From positions 6,464,001 to 6,528,000 of the forward strand of contig JAVHKY010000023.1 in the NCBI GenBank assembly GCA_035079385.1: a stretch of 64,000 nt of DNA, written 5' to 3'. Below are positions 24,255 to 34,294 of the stretch, piece by piece (position 1 is the stretch's first letter; each line of letters begins with the position of its first letter). Source of the stretch: Aspidiotus rigidus. Lineage: Eukaryota > Arthropoda > Insecta > Hemiptera > Diaspididae. Position numbers and translations under genes: made by a program. The notes under the pieces were generated by a model, which worked only from the letters and a program-made list of their open reading frames with translations, was not told where the DNA came from and ran no database searches.

Positions 24255-24650
24255 ACAGGGTGAGGTCAAAAGATGTTACCAGTTAAATGGGAGTTTGCGT
24301 TGAATCTATCGTAGCGCAAAAACGAGATGTATACTTCAAATCTACGAAATTCGCATCTTAATTTTATCTTTAATTTGCGCCAAATACGAAGTTTCTACGT
24401 CTTCTCTAAGCCGAGTTATGGACCAAAATGTGCCGAAAATTCAACAATTTGCTAGGGTTCCAAAATAGGGCTTGAAAATTAATTAATTTACAGTATTGAG
24501 CTGAATTTCGAACATTCCGATAATTAAATTAGTGTTCCTGAAGTGAAATTTTACGGGGAAAACGAAAAAAATAGTCACAAAATACTGCTAAGTACAAAAA
24601 TGGGTTCATGAGCCCAAAAAGGGTCGAAATGTCCCGAAGTTGGATACTTC
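24255..24650. repeat. Dispersed repeat C followed by repeat B unit
   Basis: 24255-24470 (ACAGGGTGAGGTCAAAAGATG, TTACCAGTTAAATGGGAGTT, TAGCGCAAAAACG, GCCGAGTTATGGACCAAAAT) is closely matched at 62391-62600. A diverged minus-orientation repeat B unit follows to about 24640. It is non-coding. Confidence 0.75.
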
Positions 24651-25450
24651 TTCATGATTGACAGCCGTAACATTGAAGAACAAATTGATTCTGTCTATGA
24701 TAAAGGCTTGCTAACGGGTCACTATTTCAGTGACTTGGTCACTCTTTTCTTTCTTGGTTACTACTCGTATTTGTCACTATTGACCCAAAATAGCTGGTAT
24801 TGGTCACCATTTTTATGAAATGAAGAACAAAAAGGGGAGGGGAGAAAACGATAATACAGTAGATAACAAGTGCACAAAGAAAAATATTTTCGAATCTGTT
24901 ACCCCGTTTCCTCGTGAGCTCAAACGAGTCCTCCTTTCCTCAGGAGTAAGTTTTCCCGAGTCCAAAAAATCACGATTGTTGAAAACGACATTTCCTTCCC
25001 AACGAACTCGAGTTTTTCTGCTTGCCAAAAAAATATTCGTTTTCTTCCCCTCTTATTAAGTATCGAAGATGAAATACGCTCGAGCTCGCAAGGAGAAGCG
25101 GGGAACAGCAGATGCATCGTACTCTTCTCAATCTAGCACCACAAGGTATGTTTTAGCCCTCGCTGGTCCGTGGTCAATGCCTGGTGGGTTCAAGTACTCT
25201 TCCTTCTACAAAGCTGCTTCTATGTCCTCTTCAAACTCCTTTCACGCAGGGAAAGACGGGTCGAAGTCGACTAAGGGATTGGAGTCTCTAGCATTTTATA
25301 TGCTTATAAGACTGAAACTATTCTAAATGGACTTTGCAAAAATTGTAATAATTCGTCTATTACGAGTACTATGGACAAAGTCGTCGCAGTTCGGTGACTT
25401 TTTCCGAAAGGAGGCAATTCTTGGGGAAATCGTCTCGGTACATATTGTGT
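24651..25450. other. No gene recognised
   Basis: Short frames exist on both strands (24813-25326) but overlap each other and show no motif. I see no splice-supported exon. Confidence 0.4.
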
Positions 25451-25598
25451 CATGATAAACGAAAAAACGAATACTCCAAGGGGAGAGTAAACAAATGCAA
25501 ACCGCAGAAAATAAAAACGAAGGGAGCGCTTTCGGTTAAACAACCATCTTCAAACCTGAAATGAAAGCAACTGACGAACGAATGAGAAGAAAGAGGTA

Positions 25599-27542
25599 TT
25601 AAGATCGTCCGAACGAGAAATCACGGTGTGAATCATAAACCTGTTCGATCAAGCCATCTTCCGGAATGTACGAGTTGAGTATAGTGATACCGCCAGTGTT
25701 GAGGTGACGCATTATCTCTATATTCTCGAGGGCGATACGTTTACGGTAGGAATTCTCCTTATGGAGGAGCTTTTCGGATCCCTCGCGGAAACTGTGGCCA
25801 CTGTTAATCAAATGATCAGCGAAAGCTGACTCCCCTAAGCGTCCCTTCTTCCAAGACTTCAGGTGCTCAGCTACTCTAACTTTCATCTGGCGGCTGGTCT
25901 CACCAATATAAAAGCCTCCACAATCCTCACATTCCATCTTATAAACACCAGTCCTTTCATCAACCGGTATGGGATCCTTCAGTCTCACAAACAACCTCTT
26001 GACTGTGGTGAGGTTGTAAAACGCGGGTCTGAAACCAAACGGGCGAAGGGCCCGACCCAATTGCTGGGAGAAATTCCCCAGGAAAGGGAGACTGATCCAA
26101 CGCAAACGGCGATCACGGATCGTGTCTCGGGGGAGGGAGGTGGTGGAATCAAGAAGGCTCCTCGTAACTTTCCTCCGAACCATCACGTCAACGTCGACAT
26201 TGACTCCATTCACTCTAGCCAGGTGTTTTATGGTAAGTAATTCTTTCTTAAAAGCAGATTGACTCAACGGAATACGAGTCAGTCTGTGAACTAGGCTATG
26301 AAAAGCAGCCATCTTATGAGCAACAGGACCGAACGAACCACCGTGGACTAAAACATCGGTCGTAGTATCTTTCCTGTAAATTCCAAACTTATGGATACCG
26401 TCTATTATAGAGATCGATAAATCCAAAAAGTTGATGGAAAATACCCCTATTTCCAACGTAAATTTGATGTAAGGGTACCAGGAATTGAGATACCTCAGAA
26501 ACTCACCAAGGAGATCTGGGTGACCAGTCCAGGTACATAGAACGTCATCAACGTACCTGTGCCAGTAGTGAATATGATTAAGTAACACCTGGTTCGAGGA
26601 AAAGAGGTCAAGTTCAAACTTAGACATGAAAACTTCGGAGATAAGAGAGCCTAGAGGTGATCCAATAGGGATCCCTACTTCCTCAGGGAACTCGAAAAAT
26701 TTCCCTTCAAATTTACAGAAGTTAGGGGACCAGCAAGTATTCAGGAGATCAACAAATTCCTGAAGCTCATTGTGAGGAATGTTAGCTCTGATGAGTAGCT
26801 CACCCATCCGCTGGATAGTAGCAGCCTTAGGAATATTTGGAAACAAACCAACAACATCAAACGAACAGATGGTCGTCCCTGGGGGAAGGCTTACATCCCT
26901 GAGGACGTCAGTTAAAGAGGCCGAATTCAAGACCGAATGAGGAGGTTCGAAATCAATGCGATTTTTGAACCAACGGTCAAGGAATTTGGCAAGGAGGTAG
27001 GTAGGAGAGGAGACAAAAGAAACGACGGGTCGCATCGGGGTATTCTTCTTATGCACTTTGGGCAACCCGTAGAGGAGGGGGGGTGTGGGGTTAGGAACCA
27101 GGACGGCTTTTTTCAAAGCAGGAGTTTTGATAATAGCCTTACTCCTGTTGATGACACTCCTAACTTCTCTAACGTGCTTAGGAAAGCTGAAATCCCCACT
27201 CTCTTTAGCACCACACTGCTGTAGGACTTCATGGACCTTAGAAGAATAGGCCCACCTCTCCATCACTACAACAGCGTTGCCCTTGTCAGCCTTAGTGACG
27301 ATTAGATCTCCCTCTTTCATCTTCCTCTTTAAACCCTGAATCACTCCTCCCAATTTATTGCTCATGCGAGGGAGGGGGTTATTACGGACCAATTCAGCAC
27401 AGACTTTCTGGGTATTATAACCAGGACCAATCTTAACCGCAAGATCCGCAACAACATTCGCCAAGGTTTCATCATTCTTAAGGGGAGGCAGACTGAATTT
27501 CAACCCTTTCTCAAGGAGGGCTGTTTCGTCACTATTAAACAC
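25599..27542 (-). CDS. Penelope-like reverse transcriptase with GIY-YIG endonuclease
   Basis: 647 codons without a stop. RT signatures in order: KADKGNAVVVM (about residue 83), LYGLPKVHKK (about 160), PVVSFVSSPTYLLAKFLDRW, CSFDVVGLFPNIP with the first catalytic Asp (about 235), GIPIGSPLGSLISEVFMS (about 300), then HYWHRYVDDVLCTW with the catalytic DD (about 338) and INFLDLSISI. The endonuclease follows at about residues 510-600: CEDCGGFYIGETSRQMKVRV, with GFYIG standing for the GIY-YIG core, preceded by a CxxC zinc-binding pair, then HLKSWKKG and HLINSGHSF. RT and endonuclease together allow priming from nicked or exposed DNA ends. It lacks an ATG at its beginning because the frame really starts in the block upstream and is separated by a one-base change. 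Confidence 0.9.
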   Translation of the reverse strand: MFNSDETALLEKGLKFSLPPLKNDETLANVVADLAVKIGPGYNTQKVCAELVRNNPLPRMSNKLGGVIQGLKRKMKEGDLIVTKADKGNAVVVMERWAYSSKVHEVLQQCGAKESGDFSFPKHVREVRSVINRSKAIIKTPALKKAVLVPNPTPPLLYGLPKVHKKNTPMRPVVSFVSSPTYLLAKFLDRWFKNRIDFEPPHSVLNSASLTDVLRDVSLPPGTTICSFDVVGLFPNIPKAATIQRMGELLIRANIPHNELQEFVDLLNTCWSPNFCKFEGKFFEFPEEVGIPIGSPLGSLISEVFMSKFELDLFSSNQVLLNHIHYWHRYVDDVLCTWTGHPDLLGEFLRYLNSWYPYIKFTLEIGVFSINFLDLSISIIDGIHKFGIYRKDTTTDVLVHGGSFGPVAHKMAAFHSLVHRLTRIPLSQSAFKKELLTIKHLARVNGVNVDVDVMVRRKVTRSLLDSTTSLPRDTIRDRRLRWISLPFLGNFSQQLGRALRPFGFRPAFYNLTTVKRLFVRLKDPIPVDERTGVYKMECEDCGGFYIGETSRQMKVRVAEHLKSWKKGRLGESAFADHLINSGHSFREGSEKLLHKENSYRKRIALENIEIMRHLNTGGITILNSYIPEDGLIEQVYDSHRDFSFGRS

Positions 27543-27556
27543 TACCTGACTATTAT

Positions 27557-27919
27557 TTATGAGGGGGGATGGAATTTGTGAACAACAACACCGTCACTCA
27601 CCCCTTCCTCAACCACATCCTCATTGACCTTCATTAGGGAGGACAACTTCTTATTTTTCCTCTCCTTCAACTTCACCTCAAACTTCCGACACTTTAATTT
27701 GACGTCACGCATAAAGTAATCAAACTCAAGGGGGGGGAGCACACCGGAGAGTCTCGAATGGACCATAAGGTTTAATCTAGTCGCAATATTAAATTTACCA
27801 TACCATCTTCGCAACTCCGTTCTGATCCACTTCTCCCTCATATAATTCTCCAGTTTCTTAGTCGTAATCTTACAATCGGAATAAAACCGGAATTTGACGA
27901 ACTTAGGTCTCAAATGCAA
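27557..27919 (-). pseudogene. N-terminal part of the Penelope protein, other frame
   Basis: 120 codons, rich in K and R (RPKFVKFRFYSDCKITTKKL at the start, KLKERKNKKLSSLMKVNED near the end). The open frame extends upstream without ATG (HIWFLRRCLALHL). This corresponds to the basic N-terminal region of Penelope-like proteins. It ends at TAA just after a run of six C on the coding strand (G run at about 27562-27567 on the plus strand); one additional base there would connect it to the 647-codon frame. A single homopolymer indel is therefore the visible lesion. A sequencing error cannot be excluded. Confidence 0.7.
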
Positions 27920-27975
27920 AGCTAAACACCGACGAAGAAACCAAATATGAGAGGAAAACGAAGCGCGTTGCTTCC

Positions 27976-28865
27976 GAAATTTCGTTTATTGTGTCATGGT
28001 TGATGACGTCATCAGTGGTCCGGGCTTGGCTACTTTGAAACTTGTATCCTTCACCTTCATTATACTAGAGCAGCGGTCCTAACTGAAACACTAAAATTTT
28101 GTCCATGGGAAATGAAAAATCTAAGTAAATACTATCATCTCCGAATTCCTACGCGTAAAAATCAAGGCCTATTCGTATCTATGAATTTCTTCCAAGATCC
28201 CCGTTTTCTCCTTCATCAACTCCTATCACACGACGAAAAATTTCCTTTCCCTTTCGTGAAAAATGATGTGTTATTATTAGACCTCCCGTACTGATGGCTC
28301 TAACTGAATTCTTGAAGCGGAGGAGCGTGATGTCATCAAGGGAACAGGAAAGCAGAAGGTGAGTATCGTTGACTTGACGTCGACATCAAAACGTAACTCC
28401 ATCAGGCTATGACTTGGTCTTGGAAACTCGAAGGAATTTTGGCCAAAGAGCAGAGAGAGGGAGGTGACCGTCACATTCGACAAACTGGACAAAATTTCAA
28501 ATCCTAAGCTATATAGAGGAGAGGGGATTTGGAAAACTTTTGACCCGATAATAGATGAGGGATATCGGCTGAATTGGTTCTACGGGAGGGGTCGTAATTT
28601 GTTCTAAATAAGTGGAACGCAGTGAATTCAATACGAGTCTTATAAAATACTGTCAAAGTTGGTTTCCAACAGAGAAGTCTTGGATAGAATTAGAGTGCAA
28701 ATAAAATGTACCATAAAATATTGATGCAAGAAATGAGATTGATAACGACGAAATAAATACAAAAAAATAATATTACAATTGATTACATGAAAAAGCGAAA
28801 AGGGGATGGGCAACGTGAGATAAAGTGCAGGAAACTTACACTCACTTGAGGTCAACAGCAGTAAA
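27976..28865. other. No gene recognised
   Basis: Contains TGATGACGTCATCA (about 28001) and a copy of the dispersed AAGCTATATA..GGAGAGGGGATTTGG motif (about 28505). Short frames are without features. Confidence 0.4.
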
Positions 28866-28867
28866 TA

Positions 28868-29358
28868 CAGTCGAACCTCGATAAGTCGTACTCAGATACG
28901 TCGAAAAAAAAGCTAAGTTGAACAAATTAATCCGGTCCCGACGCATTCCCATTTAAGTGAGTACATTTTTTGTCGCTGCTTGTCGAAAACAACGGCTAAG
29001 TCGAACCAAAAATTATTCACTTTCATCTCTAAAAGTCGAACGTTCAAAAAATGACTCGAACGTTTTGCCTTCTCTTCCTGTAGAAACTTACAGCTCCTGA
29101 CCCACCCGAACACTACTTTTATTTGATATCTGCCTAGTAGGCTAAAGCACATAAATGTACATAATACTGTATTAAAAAAAAGTCAGAATTCTTACACGTA
29201 CACGCTTTATTCTTTTAAGGAGAGATGAGGAAGTCGAATTCTTTCTTTCACTAAGTCGAATTTTCATTGCTCCAAGTCAAACTTCAAGAACTCGAAAAAT
29301 AGCAAACTCGAACAACTTTTTTGGTCCCTTTCGGATTCGACTTACCGAGGTCCGACTG
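28868..29358. mobile_element. pogo/Tigger-like MITE with TA target site
   Basis: The left end reads CAGTCGAACCTCGATAAGTC (28868-28887). The right end, read on the opposite strand from 29358, is CAGTCGGACCTCGGTAAGTC, 18 of these 20 positions identical. TA flanks both sides (28866-28867 and 29359-29360). CAG-beginning termini with ACCTCGATAAGTCG and TA duplication are typical of pogo/Tigger-type Tc1-mariner elements. The 491-bp interior carries many AAGTCGAAC-type subrepeats and no transposase, so it is non-autonomous. Confidence 0.85.
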
Positions 29359-29360
29359 TA

Positions 29361-31386
29361 TTGATATTTTTCTATTTTTTAAAACATCATTAATAAAACA
29401 ATTCTATTACATCATTGAGGGGCTGATAAAGTCTACGCGTTCCCTCGGCCACTTACAATGTTTCAGAGTCTTTTTCTGGAATCATTGTACGATAAAATTT
29501 CATCTTTCAATACAGTCGTCTCGTTTCAATTCTCGTCACTACCGCAATATTATTTATAAGTTCGAAACATCCTGATACAATTATTTTCCGCAGCCTTGTC
29601 TTCATAAAACTTAGCCGAGCAAAGTAAAATCCGCCGCAATAATACGGTAAACTTCTAATTTTATTTATTTACATCCTCGATTTTGACTGGGGTAGAAATA
29701 GTAATTAAGCTTCTCAGATTCCCTGAAGTGTATTCTGCTGTTTATGCGGCACTTTCTATAGCCAGTTACACTAAAAACGAGCCTTTGATTGTGTATAAAC
29801 GAAGCAGTCAAGTTGAGTAAACAATTAGATTTATTCTTCCTGGAAGATGACGAATTTTCATTTGATAGCTTTACTCTTCGTCTGTATGAGTCGTCTTCTT
29901 TCTCAAATTTATAAAATCAACTCGCTTCTATGGTTCTATTTGTAAGGGTATAATAATACCTCACTCTGCACAATTCTGTGAAGATACACTAAGGTCCAGG
30001 AAACGACTGCCTTTCTCGCACTCCACCCGCATACCCGTGTTCGACCTTATTTCCTTCTCTTTCTCATCTCATTTCGATGAAGAAAATGTAATGTGTTTTC
30101 GTTGCTTTTGTCCGGTGTGACGTGTCTTTGTTCGAATTTTAAATTAAAATATTATTTTTGTATACACGGCAAAGAACATCACAAGAGAGGGCAGCATTTT
30201 TCAGCGCGTAATGTATGATTGCTGAAAACTCATTGAGGAAATGGCCCTACGGTAAAACGCTTTTTACAGCCGACGTGCCCGCTCGCAACTTACAGGTTGC
30301 TTCGACACACGTACTTCTTTTCCATTGATGTTGGCCCGCCTATAAAATTTGAATGCGAAAGCACCATTTCTTTGAGTTCTCTGAAAAGGTAGTCCGTATC
30401 TCCAACGAGTACCAAAAAGAAAAGGTACCGTCCGCGCGCATTAATTTAATCTCGTTAGAATTTTCATGACACGCTATCTCGCGAAACATTTAATCTGTAT
30501 ACACGATTTTTTGACGTAACAACAACTAGAATCGAACACCGAAACAGCTTCCCTATACCGTGACTGGCCTCGAGTAAAAGTATTCAACATAGAGATAGAG
30601 AGGGAAAAAAATAGGTTTTATGAAACATCAGATACGCAATATTTCATTTGAAAATGAAGTTGCGATTCGTCTCTACAAATGTGAAAAAAATCGTAATCAA
30701 ATTAACTCGCTTCTGTTTTGCTGCAATGTTGGTTATTATTACAAAGAAAATGAAATAGCCTATGAATACGTGTGTATTGATGAAAAAAAAAAAAAAAAAA
30801 TTAAATAACTCGTTTTTTGTTCGTACTCAACTCAACCATCATACATAATTGGATAACTGTAGTATCATTATGTTTCGAACTCCGAGTTCATTTTTTGTCT
30901 TTTTTTTTTTTTTTTGTAAAAAACTTGTCACATTATCACAATCTGCACAGGAATAGACAATGATGGATTTCTGCTTTGGATCAGTGAATCAAGACTGTTC
31001 GTATTGTGCAACCTAACAGACTGTATGAGCTGTTTATGGGTAATTCTAGTAGGCCAATCTCTCATTGGCCAACGACCTTCACCATCATCTGTTTCTACAG
31101 ATTTCCATACATAATATTTATTAAATTTTTCAACCACTTTTCCATATTCTTATCTTCGTTGAGACTTTTTCAATATCGACCATCGAGCTATATTTATGTC
31201 AAATGGCACAGGGGCGGAGGCTATTCGAGAAAGTGTCACCGGTTAACTGCAGACAAACCTTCTGACCTACTTCAGAGACTTTGAAAAAATATTTAAGGGA
31301 CTTTGTCAACGACGGGCGGGAGGGTCGCAGTTATTGATTATTTATATTATCGATTCGTTGACTTAGCCTCATTTAGCAAGCTAAGC
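29361..31386. other. No gene recognised
   Basis: Unique-looking AT-rich sequence with short frames only. A T tract (about 30899-30916) and an A tract (about 30784-30799) stand out. I find no exon that I can defend. Confidence 0.4.
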
Positions 31387-33345
31387 GGTTTCACGTCACT
31401 TTCCCTAATACATTCTCCCTAAATAAACATTCCCTAAAAAAAATTTCCCCAACGACAAATTCCCTAAACAAGAAATTACCTAATGGAATTTTCGCTAAAA
31501 CAATTATCGCTAACGACAAATTCCCTAACGCGTTTTCTCTACTGTGATAATATCCATTTGCATAGCAATTGCAAAATCAGTGAAGACGTCGGCAGTTCGC
31601 TGAGTACTTGTCAGTAGTGCAGCAAAATGCCACCACAGTTTGATGGAAAGCAGATGACCCTGGATGGGTACGTTTACCAGAAAGCGCTGACAAAAGGAGG
31701 ACGTACATACTGGGTATGTAGATTAGCGAAGCGCAAGGAGTGCAAAGCCCGTGCCGTAACTACAGATCCAACAAGCGGCCAGCCAATGATGGTGTACAAA
31801 GGTCCTGATGAATCGAGACATGACCATCCGCCAAACGTAGACGAGAATGTTGCCCGACAGTTGACAAGGTCTATACAACGCAAAGCAGCAGAGAATCCAG
31901 CGCAACCTCCGTCACAGCTGATTTGTAATGAGTTGCAAGGTGTAGAGGAGGAGGTACTGAGTCAGATGCCGACCCAGCCTGCACTTGTTCGATCACTACA
32001 AAGAATACGGCGTAAGGAGCTTCCTGGTAATCCAATAAGACTGTCAGACCTTGGAGAATTGCCAGCGAGATACCAAAAAACATTGTTGGGAGAACAGTTT
32101 GTTCTCTACGATTCCGGACCCCCTCCTCAGGCATGTGACGATGATGATGATGAAGAAGGAGAACAACAGGAAGAGGAGGACCAGCCAGTAACACAAAGAA
32201 TAATCGTTTTTGCAACTCGAAAAATGTAGAGATGCTATGCGCCAGTTCCATCTGGTTCTTAGATGGAACTTTTAAAACGGCCCCAAACCTATTTTTGCAA
32301 CTGTTCACAGTTATTGGTTTACGCACACGTGCTGGCCACCCAGGTGAAGTCGTCGCAGTTCCATTTGTTTATGCGTTACTCACGGGCAAGACATCAGCAA
32401 TGTACCAGAAAGTACTGGAAGTCGTGAAAGAGGCAGTAGACACGTTCCATATTGCGCCATGCACGCCGGACAAAATTATGACTGACTTTGAATTGGGGAT
32501 AATCAACGCTTGTCGTGCCGTGTATCCTGCTGTACCAATTTCGTGTTGCTACTTCCACTTAGGACAAATAATATACCGACGGGTGCAGGAGGAAGGGCTG
32601 CAGGAACAGTACAGAAGTACTGAAGATCGATCGGTCAAAAGATTTACCCACATGTTGTTAGCCCTTGCCTTCATGCCGGAAGCAGATGTGCCTGCCTCAT
32701 TTAGAGCTTTACGCCGTGAGTGTCCACCCGATCTGCGTGACCTGTATGACAGATTCAATGAGTACTTCATTGCCGGGAAACCTGCCAGAGGACGACGAGC
32801 AGCCGTTCCACCGCGGCATCCACCAGCGCTGTGGAACCAGTATAACACGGCAGTGAATAAATCGCACCGGACCAACAACGTGTCGGAGGGGTGGCACAAC
32901 CGCTTCCGACTCGTTGTTGGTCGGCACCATCCGGACATATATACAGCAATATCGGAAATCCAGAAGGAGCAAGGATACAGTGAGATGTGCCTAGTTGAGC
33001 TTTCTATGGGCAAGAAAGTTAAGGCTGCACCAACTGCTAAATGGATTGAACTACAAAACCGGTTGGAAAGCATAGCAGCTGAATACAACACGCGCCCTCG
33101 ACTTGAATACCTACGTTCTATCGCGGCAAATTGTAACTATTTTATGAAACAATTAAATTTTTCATTTCATTAATATGGTTTGCTGAAAATATTTTTAGGG
33201 AAAATGACGTATTAAATTCTGTAGTGAAATTTACTTTCGGGAAAATGTCTCTTTGGCAATTTGTCGTTAGGGTCAATTGTTTCAGGGAAAATTTCATTAG
33301 GGAATTTGTCGGTTGGGGAATATGTATTAGGGAAAATGTCGTACA
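31387..33345 (+). mobile_element. MULE transposon 1 (TTCCCTAA subfamily)
   Basis: Both termini are arrays of short motifs in inverted orientation: the left end reads CACTTTCCCTAATACATTCT, then repeated ATTCCCTAA; the right end carries TTAGGGAAAATG and TTAGGGAATTTGTCGG. The coding block 31627-33173 lies between. Outermost pieces align imperfectly (ACGTCACTTTCCCTAATAC left, ACGACATTTTCCCTAATAC right on the opposite strand), and no target duplication can be assigned because another left end is attached directly at 33345. Confidence 0.75.
31627..33173 (+). pseudogene. FLYWCH zinc finger plus MULE transposase, one frameshift
   Basis: The first part (31627-32229, starts ATG) has a FLYWCH-type zinc finger: GYVYQK, TYWVCRLAKRKECKARAV and HDHPPN supply the W, the two Cys and the HxH. 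The second part (32232-33173) is the RNase H-fold catalytic domain: WFLDGTFKTAP (first Asp), KIMTDFELGIINACRAVYP (second Asp), CCYFHLGQIIYRRVQ and RTNNVSEGWHNRF (Glu), as in Mutator-like transposases that cut and rejoin element ends. The two parts are in different frames because of one missing A in the run at 32220-32224 (five A; the related element at 34.6 kb has the extra base). An acidic spacer (DDDDDEEGEQQEEED) precedes the break. Otherwise the sequence is intact, so the loss is recent. Confidence 0.85.
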
Positions 33346-33600
33346 CTTTCCCTAATACATTCTCCCTAAATGAACATTCCCTAAAAAAAATTTCCCCAAC
33401 GACAAATTCCCTAAACAAGAAATTACCTAATGGAATTTTCGCTAAAACAATTATCGCTAACGACAAATTCCCTAACGCGTTTTCTCTACTGTGATAATAT
33501 CCATTTGCATAGCAATTGCAAAATCAGTGAAGACGTCGGCAGTTCGCTTGTCAGTAGTGCAGCAAAATGCCACCACAGTTCGATGGAAAGCAGATGACCC
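33345..33600 (+). mobile_element. Second left end of MULE 1, truncated
   Basis: Repeats 31396-31665 almost base for base, including the first codons of the transposase (ATGCCACCACAG), with a small deletion near 33548. It stops at about 33600. Together with the preceding right end it forms a near-palindromic joint around 33327-33361. Confidence 0.8.
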
Positions 33601-33884
33601 ATTCTTTCAAACTTTTTTTCACCGAAAATATACCGTGTCATAATATGAATTTCCACGCAATTTATGGTCCTGAAACCGATAGGTTTCTTATTATTTGAAC
33701 TAAATTGAATCGATTGAAAGCAAATTCAAGGGTTTACCATCCTACATCCTTCTCGACCTGGTATTCGTCGTTTACGAACTACGGAGTAAAACCCAGAAGA
33801 ACTCATTACTGGAATAGAGGATTAAAGAAGAAGCGATATCCCTTTGTAAGTATGTACTATAAATATTTCGATCTTATAACTTTA

Positions 33885-34294
33885 ATAAGACTTCATCACC
33901 TCACAGTATACAAAATGGTGTCCCTCAAGGGTCGTTATTCAGCGTCTTCCTCTTCATGGTCGCCATGAACGATATAACCAACAACATAGAACCCCCTCTT
34001 ACCCAAAGACTCTACGCAGACGACTATAGTATATCCGTCAAATCCAAATTACCAAGCCGAGCACATCGCCTTCTCCAAGATAATTTCAACAACCTATCAA
34101 ACTGGGCATCAGAAAACGGTTTTCGTTTTTCAGAAAAGAAAACACACCTAATAATTTTCCGCCACAGAAGAGCTATCTCAACTATACCTCCCTTCACACT
34201 AAACTAAAAACAAATTCACATCCTTAGTACAACAAAATTTCTCGGCCTCATATTTGATCAAACTTCAACCAGGATACAACATATTAAATACCTT
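33885..34294 (+). pseudogene. LINE A fragment, RT palm
   Basis: NGVPQGSLFSVFLFMVAMND, RLYADDYSISVKSKLPSRAH and NGFRFSEKKTHLIIFRHRR follow LINE A copy 1 closely. A stop follows FTLN. Homology starts at about 33885 and ends in AAATACCTT at 34294, where MULE 2 sequence begins without its own left end. 33601-33884 holds nothing recognisable. Confidence 0.8.

Larger units (their letters stand above)
25455..27975 (-). mobile_element. Penelope-like element, nearly complete
   Basis: On the minus strand: a 5' coding block (27919-27557), the main frame (27542-25599) and a 3' tail to about 25455. The 5' limit near 27975 is inferred from sequence resembling the 3' tail (GCGCTTCGTTTT), as expected if the element carries terminal repeats. 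Penelope-like elements encode an RT close to telomerase, and many carry a C-terminal GIY-YIG endonuclease. Both are present here. A second, more damaged copy lies at 16.5-18.3 kb, and tail-only copies at 11.3 and 48.75 kb. Confidence 0.85.

Noticed and set aside
25863..26240. Plus-strand frame over the Penelope coding region (also 16914-17303, 26937-27224)
   Set aside because: Antisense shadow of the RT/endonuclease frame.
31396..31530. CCCTAA-like words suggesting telomeric repeats
   Set aside because: The words are irregularly spaced, mixed with TTTCCCCAACGAC, and occur inverted at the other end of the same element; they are transposon end motifs.
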